A DNA stretch of 64,000 bases from Takakia lepidozioides. Lineage: Eukaryota > Streptophyta > Takakiopsida > Takakiales > Takakiaceae. The notes beneath the pieces are model-generated. The model did not search any database, was not told where the DNA came from, and saw only the letters and a program-made list of their open reading frames with translations. Numbering within the stretch: position 1 is the stretch's first letter; every line of letters begins with the position of its first letter. Made by a program: the position numbers and the translations under genes. Where the stretch lies: the NCBI GenBank assembly GCA_030704615.1, contig CM060732.1, positions 73,201,053 to 73,265,052 of the forward strand, written 5' to 3'. Below, piece after piece: positions 1 through 13,500 of the stretch.

Positions 1-1541
1 TGGGTTCTGACATTAATCAAAGCTTACATGCAAGGGTCTGGAGTATAATATGTTGTGGTGCTGGACTTGGAGGATTTCAGGCTGGTATTTACTGGCAAAG
101 ATAGAAGAGGCGTAAGACATGAAATTCACTGCCGTGTTATACCTGAAGGATTGTGGCGGGTTGAGGTGAATGATATCTATATTGCCAATTGTGTCTTGCC
201 TCACCCTATCCCACCGCAAACAATGTTGGAGGATGTCGTCTACAGGGGGACGCATTTCATGGGCAGTGGGCACACTTTGAAGCATTTGTGCGCAGCCATG
301 GTTCCGGTCATTACTATTGTCATGCTCTATCGCCGCAATATTCGTCTCAAAAGGTTTGTTTCGCCCGAGTACTGAAACACGTGCCCTGTTGGAGTGTCTT
401 GAGTAACAGCCTCGGTTGTTTTGCTTTCCCAGACAGGTAATGCTGGAGGGTTAATACAAAAATACAGTGTAGCCAGGTGAATAATATTGTGTGGCCTCTT
501 TGAGCTTTGGTTTAAGTTGTCATTGTGATTTCACTAGCATATTCTGATAGGCACATTTGGAATAGTAACTCCACAGAGTTACTTGGGCTGAGAAGACAGT
601 TTTGATTACTCAAGTATGCTCTTTTCGCTTGGGTTCTAAAAGTGTATTTTGGCAATGGCTTGAAAGCTGCAGACAGAGTCTGCTCGGAAAGTGGACAAGG
701 CAATTGAGAGGGAGCTCAAGTCCACAAGAGGCGAGAGGTGTGTTGGAAAGGTGGAAGGCATACTGGAGCGGACTACCTGGTTCTCGGGAGGAAACTGAAT
801 ATCTTGTTAGCGAATAAAGGGTCTGGTTGTATTGGTTCATTAGAAAGCAGTTAGTGCATTGATCTGTACGACAAGTTCCATTCAAATGCACTTCAACCCA
901 TCATCCAGAATACCTTGGAAGAAATTTACTAGTTGGGGGGTCGGTGGGTTTGGTCAGCAGGTCATTATGATGTTACCTCCTGCTTCCATCATACGATCGA
1001 TAGCCATTTTCTGGCACCGATAATTTATCCTCGTTCGGTCTGCTTATGCTGTTGATTCTGTGATTTACTCATCAGCAGTAGTGAACTGGATCATGGTCCA
1101 TGGAAGGCTGAGTGCATCTCCACCTGAGAAGCAGTCCTACGCATCTGTGACTAAACCACAAGAAAGCAAATCCATACCTTGATTACACCTAAGGAAAATA
1201 TCTAAACACAGATGCCAAAAACTGCCCAAGAAGGAAAGGCTGTATAACATTGTGGACTCTCCTCTTCAAAGCATGACTGTGCTACTCTACTGCATGTAGA
1301 TGATGCAAATAGTGCAGAAAGCATAAATAAACAATCATAAGGATTCACAAGGATTCTTGCTCTGGACGAATGAAGATCTGTTGAGTGCGTGGATGAAGCA
1401 TCGGGAGGAACCTTCGGAGTGTCGTGAAATGGGCGCTGTGTTTGAAGGTCGGATGCTTTGAAGGTGGGTGTGTGTAGGAAGAGAGAAGACACGGCGGTTT
1501 GCTCATGCAGTCGCCATTCCCTTGTGGAGGTAGCCGGAGAG
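1..1541. other. Region upstream of ECM29, no identified gene
   Basis: No gene could be named here. Two plus-strand stretches look faintly coding: about 64-235 (reads FRLVFTGKDRRGVRHEIHCR and onward) and about 672-795 (basic, helical, ends in a stop). They could be late exons of an upstream plus-strand gene cut by the window edge, but neither matched a family I know and their splice sites are not decisive. The rest looks like ordinary intergenic DNA and the ECM29 promoter/5' UTR. Confidence 0.3.
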
Positions 1542-4500
1542 ATGGCGGAGGGGGCAGGAGAAGAGGTAGTGTTAGATCGGATGCTAACAAGGTTAGCACT
1601 CACGGAGGATGCACAGCTGGAGAAAGTGCTGTCCAAGCTTCTCCCACTTGCCATTTCACGCCTGGGCTCCTCTCACCACCCTACTAAGCTGAAGGTAAGC
1701 TCTGTCTCGTAAAAATATAGTCTTAAATAATTTTAGGGTTATGATTGACCTCTGCCCAATTCCCCTGCAGACCGCCTTGGTTTCCACAATTGAATTTCCA
1801 CAACGAAGCTCTTCATGATCAATTGAATTTCATGGATTATCATTCATGGTAGGTATCCATCTTGCTTGCAATTTTGGCATACTGCAGTCCATGTATTCAA
1901 TGCAGTCCATAGCACCCCATCAATTCATACGATTGGGTTTGAATGGGTCTGTGGTGCTCAGAGGTAGGAATATGGTTCGCCCTCCCCCAATTGCCTGTGT
2001 GGAGGGCTGTAGAACCCTCTGCAACTTGAGTTTGGAACAACTCTGTTGACTCCCTAAATGTAGTTGCCATGTGAAAGACTGAATTTGTGGTATGTGCATA
2101 TTGTTGCTTGCTACTGAAATAGCCATGTTTGGTTACCGAGTCTTGGCTCAGGGGTCTATCAGGGTATTCCCAATATATGGAGATACAATTGAATTATCAG
2201 CGGCCAATTAATTTGCTGTTTAGGAGATGTTACCTTAAGGCATTTGGTGCTCCATGTAACATAGGGTTTCTGATACCCTTTTGATACCCTTTTTCTGAAG
2301 CCAATAGCTTCAAAGTGTTTACATCTTGGGATTCATTTTGAGGGCTGCTCAGACATCCTCAAGCATCAAGTTTTGGGGCTAAATCTGTGGTCTATTGGAA
2401 ACTAAATCAGGCTCCATCAGCAGCCTATCCACTAAATATGAGTAATGTCAGTCCTGGGTGTCCAGTAATAGTTTGCTGAGGCCCTGGATAACTGCCGCTC
2501 TAGTGGTCCTATAGCATCAAGCTGAGGTGCTGGGAATCTGTTGAGAATTGGGCATGTAAGGACCAGAGTCTTTGGCGTGTGCTTTTAGGCCAAACACAGA
2601 CGGATTCTTCATAACAAATGCACCTTTAGTCCCTCCCCTCAGTGGAAAGTTGTTAATATTTTGTTCATTTGAGGCAATTGACTTCACCAGCTGTGTTTGT
2701 ATTGAAAACGTAATAGGCGTTTGCAAATGTTTGCTGCAGCTTGATCCGCGTGAGCGTCGGCCAACGCTGTGGGTTTGAAACTCTCTATTTGTCTCTGTGT
2801 ATGGGAGGCAAATTGCAGTTCCTGCCTATATATTACGTTGTAAATGCAATTGCAATTCATAAATTGCAGTGGTGGTGTACTTTTGTGGACAGGTGATGGA
2901 GATGCTGTCCCACATAAACAAGCGGGTAAAAGACCAGGTGTCTATCAAACTTCCATTGGAGGACCTGCTGAAGCTCTATCAATCTCCAGATGCAGCTCCC
3001 ATGGTTAAAAATTTCTCAATTGTCTACATTGAGATGGCATTTGACCGTTCTTCCTCGGAGGTGTGCTTGTAAGCTCAGTTGTGCAGCATGCAATTTGGAT
3101 ACTTACGGTCTGTGTTTGCTATGATGCATAAATGAATTTTATGGAGTGTGCTCAGAAGCCAGGAAAAGGGAGTGAAGGGAAAGAGTAATGATCAAGGGGA
3201 ATCACCCCACCAGCCTTCTCAGTCATAAAGCAAGAGGGATGTATTCATCCAACTTTTGGTTGCGATAGCCTTAAACCTCTGCTCGCTATTTTGAGCAAGA
3301 GGGAATAATTGACCATCCTTGCAAATCTACTAGTCCTATCTGGATTATGTACTCTCCGGGAGCCTGTTTTGGTTCTAGAGGCTATTCCACCATTGAAGGT
3401 GAGTGAGACTATCCTGAAGCACTTGCAAACAGCCAATGGTATTCATTGCTGGGCCTTGAGAGCGTGTGACGTATGAGGTGGTATAGGCCTTATGCTAGTC
3501 AACACACTGATTTTGGCCAAAGATGTGGTGGTGGAAAATGCACTCATTATGGGGAGGGAGGGAGTGGACTATGCAGAAGTCAACATGGTGCAAGTAATAC
3601 ATACACATGAAGAGAGCTGGTCTCTCAGTCAAGAAGATTCAATATAATGATTTGCATTTTCAAGACAAGCTGTAGCTTATTTGGATGTGAATTGGCAGGA
3701 AAAAGTGGCAGTTGTGCCTACTTTATTGGCTGGTATTTCGCAATTGCCATCCCAGCATCAGGATATTGTGTTACGCATGGCTGCTAAGGTTCTTTACATA
3801 GCCCCTGTAATTGAAACATAATTATGGAGAGCTGTCACTTGAATAGTGTCCCGGAGGAAATCTATGTTCATCAGCAATGCTGCAGCAATTATACCAAAGT
3901 CCTTGTTAGTTGTTGATGTTGTTACGAATTTAGTCCATGTGGTAGGGGTTTGCAGTTATTCTCTCGATTTTGTCCTTGAATGTGTCCTTGAATGTTACAA
4001 TCTGATTCACGCCGCAGGAAAGATGTATTTATTGTCTTGTTCACATTATCGGGTTGTTAACTTGTGAGAAAGTTTACACTCTCTCCTGCTTGTGCCCTCA
4101 GGGTCTGTTCAGGTTCTGCAGGTCTATGTCATGACTTTGATACCAGCTTGGGTGGTGGCCTTAGGGAATGGAGAAATATGCATCTTCTCGCATCGAGGAC
4201 AATTTAGGGGTTAGCTACACGTTTGCTCAGGCCAGCGCTGATCGTGCAATCTTTTTGGAGTTTAGCCTCCAAATGCTTCTGTATCAACCTCCGTCCACCA
4301 CACCAGACGGGTATCCTCTCCTCTCGGCCTTGTATTTTTTGAGGATGTGTAGGCGTGTTCGAGTTAAGTTCTTCAGTGGGTTAACTGGTTTACCCTATAA
4401 GCATCTCATGCCTGCTGCTGTCTTTGGGCTGTGGTATATAGGATTACAGTTGCACCAGCAGGGCTTTCCCTGGAGCAAGTTGCACGGGTCGCTGGAAAAC

Positions 4501-7500
4501 AACCACTCAAGGGTGATATGCTTGTGATACGCAAGGTAGCTTTCAAATGTTGCTTTTCTCCCGAAACCACAGTTAGGTTTGTGAATCAATAGTGTCACTT
4601 CGTTGGTGGCTTTGGTGCTAAGCGATAATTCCAGTTTGTATTTTTGAAGTAACTATCCCCAGTCATTTGAATGTGGCAAAATTTTGAGGCATGTCTTCTT
4701 GGGCATCAAGTTATTGCATTTAAGCTTTGTACTCACTAATGAAACGCAAAACAGTAAAAATTGTTTCAATTTGGAAACATTGGACCTTATGGTCATGGCT
4801 ACTGGTCAGATGGTTTAAAGCCACTGTCCAGGCACATGGAGGTGATTACTCGTGTGGAATGCTTTTGCCTTAGCTTGCATATTTTTGATGGCTACATGGT
4901 TAGAAGCTTCTCTGAGAAAAGAAAAGTGCAAGTATGAAGACTGAAGAAGGGCAGTTGGTGACAGTTGGGCCTTCTCAACGTTTTGGCGGAGCTGGAGCTG
5001 GCGGCTGACCTTATGTATCCCCTTTTCCTTGTCGCCTCTGCAGACAGGTGGCTCTCACCATCTTGTAATCTTACATTAAGGTGTTTCACACTAGGTGTTC
5101 AGCTACTGCTCTTACTAGTGAGCCTGCTATTTAAATAGGCCAATGTGCCAATGTTCTCAATGCAATTGGTGAGTGTTGTGAATTTTAGCAATGAGCGTGT
5201 GTCCAAGAGAGGGGAGGAGTTGCTGAAGCGAAAGGCAAATGGAGCCAACCTGGAAGACCCTTCATTGATCAGACGTCTGTTCTCTATCTTTCAAGGTATG
5301 GTTCAAGTGCACCATATGTTACATTGTAGACACTGGATAAGTGATTGTTTATATTTCCATTAAGTTTCTTTACACGTCAACACGTTGGGGCTATTTTCTG
5401 TCTACTTCCATGTTTCTGGAATAGTAGTGCTCCTTCCATGCATGGTAGGAGTTAAGGTATTTGAAAGAGTAGGTTTACAGGAACACGTGAGTTTGTGAGA
5501 GTGATTATACTGGTTTGGTCTTATTCGTTGTTCAGGCACAGTAAGTATTGGAGGGGCAGCAGCGGCAAGAGTAGCGCCTGCTGGACCAGTTTTGAAGGCA
5601 CGGCTGATGGCAACCTTTACACGATCATTGGCAGCTGCCAATTCTTTTCCTTCCACTCTCCAGTGTGTTTTCGATTGTATATATGGTAAGTAACCATTTG
5701 TAGTGAGCTCTTCAACTTGAAATCCAAAACAAAAGCACTCCTTTGCAAACGTGGCCACACACAGTTGGCGATCAACCCTATGCTCCATGGGTCATTTTTA
5801 TGCATATGGCTCCTATAGTTTCAAGCACATGCTTCTTTGACATAGTAGTTGAAATGGGTGGCTTAATACCCAGCACTGGAGTCAGTGGTCAGGATTACTA
5901 CAAGTGGCAGCTAGCTACAGGCAAGGGTATCTGGTTCAAAGTTGCTCCTAGTGATCAATGCTTGAGGCAGGACACTTTTCAAGGGAGCTCATCTTTTGGC
6001 GTATTCATGTAGGCTCTGTACCTTATGGAAGGACGCGCAGCAGTCTCTGTTGCCTTTGTGAATGTAGAGGCGATTTACGTTGTTGATGAGGTGATTTAGT
6101 ATTGACATAATCCTAGCTGGTGTTTGTTTGGTCTTTGTAGGAACTGGAACCACAGTGAGGTTAAAGCATGCAGGCATGGAGTTTGCTGTCTGGATTTTCA
6201 AACATGTGGGTTTCCCTCTCCTTAAACACTTGAATGATATTCATAATTTTGCAAGTGTCCAGAAGGGGTTGGGGTTGCAAGTTTGTAAATCAGGAGCATT
6301 CAACAGATGGCCGAGTGGTTAGGGCACAAGGTCGCCTTACAAGCAGTCCTCGGTTCAAAACCATGAGTGTCTATTGGATACCACCCATTATAGCCAACCC
6401 AGCTATAAAAGTGGGTCAAAGGGTAAACCGGTCACCTGATGCGTGGGTACCTGGGGGCTTTCAAGGCCTTCGGGGAGGTTTTCGGCAACCTTGTTACCCC
6501 GGTCACGTTCATTAGGTGTCCGGCAATTGCCCCTGTCAGGGTGAAGTGACACCATAATTTATGCTCGCTTCGGCAGGAGTGAACCTTTTTGTATTTATTA
6601 AAACTTCGGGGTTGAGTGTGGGTGTCCATATTGCAGGCATCCAATGAGCAACTGAAACCGATGGCCCCTATCATTCTGAGTGGCCTTATCAAGCTGCTTG
6701 ATGGACAGAGTGTCACTGACACTGGTGTGTTACTGAAGCTTGCATGCTCTCCCAGTTTGTTAATGAACAGTTGTACTGGTATTGTGATGATATGTTCATG
6801 TTTTGGCACTGTGTGGATGACGTTTGGCAGTCCAGCCTGTCAAGAAAGACGGGCCTGTGTAGACTGTTTCTTGTCAAGGTTTTGAATGTGTTATCTCTTG
6901 GGTGGCTAAATCAACTGAAGTTTCGAGCACACACCCGGGTGATACTTACTAACATCTGCCAAGCTATTGAGTCACAGTCTCCTAGTGCTTCCTGTTGGTC
7001 AACCTTAGTCGGGAGACTCTCATGTGTATGTGAGTTTCCATATTTGGTAACCTTATGCAAGCACACTTGTGGCCAAACACAGATGCATCATCCTTGCAGC
7101 TAAGAGCATTCACATATCAGGCAATTGGACAGCTGGCACAACGTGCCCCAAACCTTTTCAGGTCCCATCTCTCTGTGCTTCCAGCCTGTGTGCTTGTGTT
7201 TCCCTGATTGTTTGTTCCGATGAAAAATATTTTGGATATCTTGGATTGAAGCTTTGTTTTTGCAGCATGCAAGAATTGACATTGATAGACCTCTCTTTCT
7301 AGGTCTACTGTAAACATGTGATAATTAGAGGGAAGCCGATTTCAGCAAGAAGTGCAGGGCAGGGGCAAAACTTTCCGCTAGAATCTTGCTGGAAGTTGAA
7401 TATCACAGGTTGTGAACATGATGGGATGGATCCTGTTACTGAACTCTTTCAAGCCTTAGGCCTTCAAGATCTCTGCAAAGTCAAGTTGAGGGATGATTTA

Positions 7501-10500
7501 TGTGGTGGGTTGAGAAAACAAGAATTTTGAAGTGTCTTGATTGTGACCATCAACAGTGGCAACACAAGCATGGCAGTTCGGATGTTTGGGGCATTACGTA
7601 CTGAGTCCAATTCGATAAAGTCAACAGTGCAAGAAGCCCTGACCTCTTTAGCTGCTGCATACAAGGTACAGTCGGAGAATGGCTCCACTGGGGTTTGTTT
7701 ACCTCTCAACTTGCAAACAGGAGTGTGTGCTATGGATTGGTGCTTTAGGTTGTTGCACTTTCGTTATGTGGAGGGGTCAATACGTGAAACTAGGCTTGAA
7801 CATATGTTAATGTTTTTCCTAGCTTTGCAGGTGGCTGTCCTAATCTGGGCTCGATTGTGTGAATGGATTCATCAGGGATGCACTGGACCTGTGGCCAAGG
7901 AGGTGGAAACTCTTCTTGCAGAAAATGCAAATGCTGTAAGTCATCTTCTCTGTGAGGAGTTCTCCTGATTGATTTACTTCTTGGTGGTTACTGGTCTCTG
8001 TACACTTATGGAAGGCTACGGCAAACAACGTCTTATGAGTACATTCTGTACACTTATGGTTCGGTAGTATGTTTTGATTGTCTATTTCGCCAGTATTGGG
8101 CTGTATCCTACTTGGAAGTATACCAACTCTTAAAAGGTCCTTAATAGTGTGGGCTCTTTGGAATATTGGTGTATTATCAGAGGATCCATCCTACTCCACT
8201 ACAGTGCCTCAACTTTGCTCATGTAGATATTCGTTCTGGTTGGTTCAGTTCGCCCCATTCATCTGCAGCAGCCTAAGTCCTTCAGATGCTTGTATTCCTG
8301 AAATGCTTCACTGTCAACCATTGAGTAGGTGCTGAGATGGCAAGCTCTAAGTTTACTATTATTCTGGCTCACTGTGTTGCAAAGGTGGAAGGAGAGGCAA
8401 GGTTTTGTGCCATATTGTGGGCCACGCGATTGTATTCGTTTGCACATGCACCAAGCCGCTTCCTATGTATGCTTGGTGCAGCTGACTCAAAGCTTGATAT
8501 CAGGTATCATATTCCTGATTTACAGTCATCCTCTACTCCTTTCCCCCCCACCTGCCCTTGTGCATATGCAGTACTGTTTTCAATTACCTTCACCTAATTT
8601 TGTGTCTTATTGTCATGACTGCTGATAGGGAGATGGCACAGCAAGGTCTCACTGCTACTAAGAATGAGAAAGGAGATGCTGCTTCAGAGCTTTCTGGGAC
8701 ACCAGTGTCAGCTGTTGAATACCCTTCTCTGAACTCAATGATGAGTTTCATCTGTCAGCAACAGAGTGGGGTTTTGGCTCCCTCACCCCTGGGCGAACGT
8801 GCATTGTTGTTCTCTCCGAAGACCTATGTGGCAATGATCAGTTTTGTTCAACAGTGCTATGAGACCGAGCGAAGCAATGCGGCTGCTGGAAGCATTGGAA
8901 AAGGGAAATTGAAAGCTACAGAAGAATCACAAGGTCTGCTATCATGCATCAGCTATTTGAATCTCCACTGGAATTTGTGGCACTCTTATGTACTTAACAG
9001 AAATTTTGAACCTGTCTAGCTTTTGATATACTTTTTGGCCTTTTCAGCTGGCACATTGAGAGACATTTCTCCAGAGGAGGCCTTTCGACTGTTGCTGGAG
9101 CATGGGATGGCATTCGATGGCACTGCTGAGTTGCACGCTTTGGCCAGCACTGGGTTAGTTGCTTTGGCTGCTGCTAATCCGCAGGTAATGGTCTTAGTTC
9201 TTCTTCTGATTTTGTCTTTTTCTATTGTGTTCATGCTTGTTAGAAGTCCGAAAATTTGTCCTTGAAAGATCTGTACAGGATCTTCGCCCTCTGGATATCA
9301 CCATGCCCTTCCGGACGTCCATGGCACTGCACACTAATGCATATTAATACTGTGTATGACACATCTCAGAAGTGAATGATCCCTAACTGCTTTGGTTTCT
9401 TGATAGCTTTCTTGCACCACACTTCAGGCCTTTACCCATCACGGTCTCAAATGCTTCAGAACCATGTAGGTTATCACTTTGATCATGAGCAGACATCTCA
9501 TTGTTGTCTTGATGGTGGTTGGTCACAGAGAATAGCAGAGGTATACGCCAATCGATTGCCGTGGCTGAAGCAGTTTGTCGGACATGTTGACTCAACTACA
9601 CGTGAGGCTGTTGCTCGGTTGATTGGTATAGCTACATCTGCACTCTCTTCTCCCCAAGCTGCAGCATTAATCCAGGAGTTCCTGTCTGCTTTCAATACCA
9701 CCAAGATTGGCCGGTAAGTTCTCTACACGTACTGTACATAGTATTGGTGCCAGTATCCCAAATTCTCGTGTTTGTAGTGCAGCATATTTATTTCACATTT
9801 GGAATCACAGAGTTGTATATCAGTAAAGTATTTTCTAGCCTGTGAGGGTGGGTCCATGTACAGAGAATTATGTGATGATTAATTCCCCTGGGCTTTAATT
9901 TCCTTTTGGGTTTATTTGTGGGCAGGTTTGAGGACGTCCATGGGGCAATTTGTGCAACTGGCTATGTCTTGGCCCAATGCATTACTGGCGAACCAGCAGT
10001 GAGTATCTTTTTAGTGCGTCTGCATCTGTGGCTTTGTTCTTTCCCTGGGCAGTCGATACAAACCTGCAATGTTCTGTGATATATACAGGAATGTACACTT
10101 CCACATGGTTGATATCTGTGATTTGTGGGACTTGGCAGGTGCCAGGGCCACTGTTGATAAGTGCCTTATCAGCTTTGATCGAAAAGATGACCGCCGCAAA
10201 CTCGTCCTTGTCAGGCTCTGCTGCAGAAGCAGTAGGCCATGCAGGTCTCCGGGGGACCCTTCCCCTGCCAATCGGGAACCTAACTTCCGGTTTTTCTTCT
10301 GCAACTCCTGGCACTCTGACTCTTTCAGAAGCTTCAGGCAGCAACGATGTAGTTCCTGGGCAAGGTACCAGGAATACTGGAACACCACTATCCGAAAGTC
10401 AAACCGACAACACAAGAGAACAAGAAAATGCTCAGACCCTGAAGGCAAGAGAGGAGAAAGAGGACCCGTCTCTGGCATTGATAGTCAAACGCTTGACCAC

Positions 10501-13500
10501 TCTACTTGCATCTCAGGAGGTGAAGGTTGTGCAGAAGGCAGGGATTGCATTCGGGCATCTGTGCTTCAGCAACCCAAGCCCGGAGTTTTCAAATGCTGCC
10601 CTGACAGCTGTCTTCTCTCTTAGCAGATGCAAGGTTTGCTTGTTCATGATATCCTTCTTGTTCTTGGAAATACTTCTGCATGCAATGTGTCACTGGGTTA
10701 TTTGCTGTCCTGAGAAAAACTGCTTGATGGGTTGCACCAGACACGTGGAAGACCTCTGGCTTTCATAGTGGGAAACAACATCCTTGTCATCAGGACTCAA
10801 ATCATTTGTAGGGCTGCTGTTTACAGCTCAATGTTGGTGAACCTGTGAAAACAGATAGATTGTTCAGGAACCATAATTGACTCGTCAAAACTTCCTCTTT
10901 GCAAAGAGAGATTGCTTATGGCTTACATGGTCACCCTCATGTCTAGTCAAAAAGCTAAAGTTGGGGGAGCATTTTGTTCCTATTATGTCCAACATGTCCC
11001 AAATGTGGTGTTTGAGGCTTGCACCTATGCTGCATGCATCCCTAGTCTACAGCAGGTTTCAAGCTAGATGTTACCTGTTGTAAATAGCACGAACATAACA
11101 TACTCATTACAAATTACAGATGGATGTCGATGGATTTTAAGATTAATCCTACAGTAAGTGACATGGATCAGTGAGAATATGGATACAAAATTTTCTGACT
11201 CGATTTTGTCTGTACCTGAGGTGAGTACTTCAAAGTCCTGAAGCCATCATTCACGTGATCTAAGGCTTGTGTGTTAAGTGCTAGTTTTTGGAGAGGCATC
11301 CAATGTGATTTATCTCATACTAGTCAGGGACATGCATGCAGGCTGAGGATGTGCTTTTTTCAATTGGTGAAGCACTGGCATTCATATGGGGTGGGGTTCC
11401 CATCACAGCAGATAAGATTCTCAAGTCAAACTACACCTCTCTATCTGCTTCATCCAATTTCTTGGCAGGGGACGCACCTGCACCTGGGGATGATGTAGAG
11501 ATGGTAGATGGTGGGACTAGCAGTAATAACAAAGACCAGGGCGAGTTGGGGAGGGAGAAAATTGTGCGCAAGCTATTTGACGAGCTTCTTTTCAGCAGCA
11601 GGAAAGAGGAGAGGTGTGCAGGAGCTGTCTGGCTTTTGTCAATCATCAGCTATTGTGGACACCACCCCCGAGTCCAGCTAATGCTTCCACAAGTTCAGGT
11701 TAGTGGTTGAACTTGCACCATCCATTCCCCTTCTAATTTCTGGAAGTTATATATTATTTGCATTCAGTGTTATCTACAGGCTGGACTCAAGACCTAGCCA
11801 TGTACTAAGTCAAACTCGAGATAGTATGGTATAACTCTCATATATTTGGCCAAGCATTTGGTGACTTTGACTGTGAGCGAGTTGATATATCTCTAGAGGG
11901 TGTTTATAAGTGGTTCCTTGATGAGACCCAACAGCTCCATGGTCAATGCTTCATGCAAGCATAGTAGATTCACATCCAAAAGTATTGGGGGTATTGACTT
12001 CCTTTATATCTGAAAAAGAAATTGGGTGTGGGGTTATGCAGGAGGCATTTTCACATCTACTAGGTGAACAGAATGAGCTGACCCAGGAGATGGCATCACG
12101 AGGAATGAGTATTGTGTATGAGCTAGGAGATGCAGCTACGAAGGATGAGTTGGTAATGGCCCTTGTCTCCAACCTTACAGGTGCTGCTAAAAAGAAGCGG
12201 GCTGTCAAGGTAAGCCTTCGGTTTCTAGGCTTTGCCTTGAATGGATTACACACCAGATGTCATTACTCCTCACTATGTGGCCTTTGATATTGCTCCAGCA
12301 CTTCTGTCCGGATTATTGCTTGCTCATTCTGCATGCGAATACTTTGTAGACATGGACAGCATAAATATCAACTTCCTTACGTGTACACTTTTACTCACAT
12401 AAAGTACTTCCATCTACCTACAGCTCATGGAGGATTCGGAGGTGTTCGAGGAGGGCTCAATCGGAGAAACTCCAGGTGGCGGTAATATCAGTACATACAA
12501 GGAGTTGTGCAACATTGCAAATGAAATGGGGCAACCAGATTTGATCTATAAGTTCATGGACCTTGCTAACTATCAGGCCTCTCTGAACTCACGACGTGGT
12601 GCCGCATTTGGGTTTGCCCGGATTGCCAAACAGGCTGGTGAAGCATTGCGGCCTCACTTGCGCTCGCTTGTTCCAAAGCTTTTCCGGTACCAGTATGATC
12701 CTAACAAGAGGATCCAGGTTGGTTATAGTTCCTTTCACATAATTGTGTGTGGATGAATGTGATCAATGGAGCCATTATAATCCAGCTGGTATGGTACGCT
12801 TTGGGATGGAGTAGTGAAGTAAATCAAGAATTCGTGTTCTGTCAAAGGGAAAGTGTGTTTCATTTCAGTTTCAGTGGCATATGGTATCCTTTAGTTTATA
12901 GCAAGAGACTGTTTAGTAGTGGAAGTTAATTGTGAATGCAATTGCTTCGAAGACACTAAAGAGCTTCAGGTGGAAACCAGTGGTTGAGATACCTAGTATC
13001 AACTTAACTGAATGGATCCACAACTCCTGCATGTCCCATGCGATCTACTGTGCACGATGGAAGAGAATGTTTGTCATGTGTATGAGCCTTTCAGCATATA
13101 TTTGTAGGCATAGATCCACCTTGAGAATGACAAGCAAAGCTGTTTGGATGTCTGCAGGATGCCATGGGACACATTTGGAGATCGCTTGTAGCAGAACCCA
13201 AGAAGACAACTGATGAATACTTTGATGATATCATGGAAGATCTGTTGACACAGGCGGGCTCTCGGCTTTGGCGCTCTCGAGAGTCTTCCTGCCTGGCTCT
13301 TGCAGACCTTTTGCAAGGCCGCCGATTCAATGAGGTTTGCTGTCTGGGCTATTCCTCGATCTCTTGTAGATGCTCCGGAAAGGGTGCATGCATTACTGGT
13401 GTGTGTATCACTTTTACATTGGAGTGTCCTTAACATGGGTGCTAAATAACTCCACCGTAAGAGTTTCTGCAATACTTTTCTGGAAGGGTGAGGAAGGAGG

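Noticed and set aside
13-375. Possible kinetochore-type (Spc25-like) exon at the left edge
   Set aside because: Resemblance rests on a few residues (FxxKDRRxxRHEI) and cannot be supported without the neighbouring exons.
3264-3400. Coding-like stretch SLKPLLAILSKRE, stop, LTILANLLVLSGL ending at a GTGAG donor, between ECM29 exons 2 and 3
   Set aside because: It contains an in-frame TAA, and plant ECM29 passes directly from the exon 2 sequence to the exon 3 sequence with no room for it. It is best left as intron, possibly a chance frame.
6300-6375. Possible tRNA gene (A and B boxes present)
   Set aside because: The anticodon arm and acceptor stem cannot be paired convincingly and a SINE-like body follows, so it was called a SINE.
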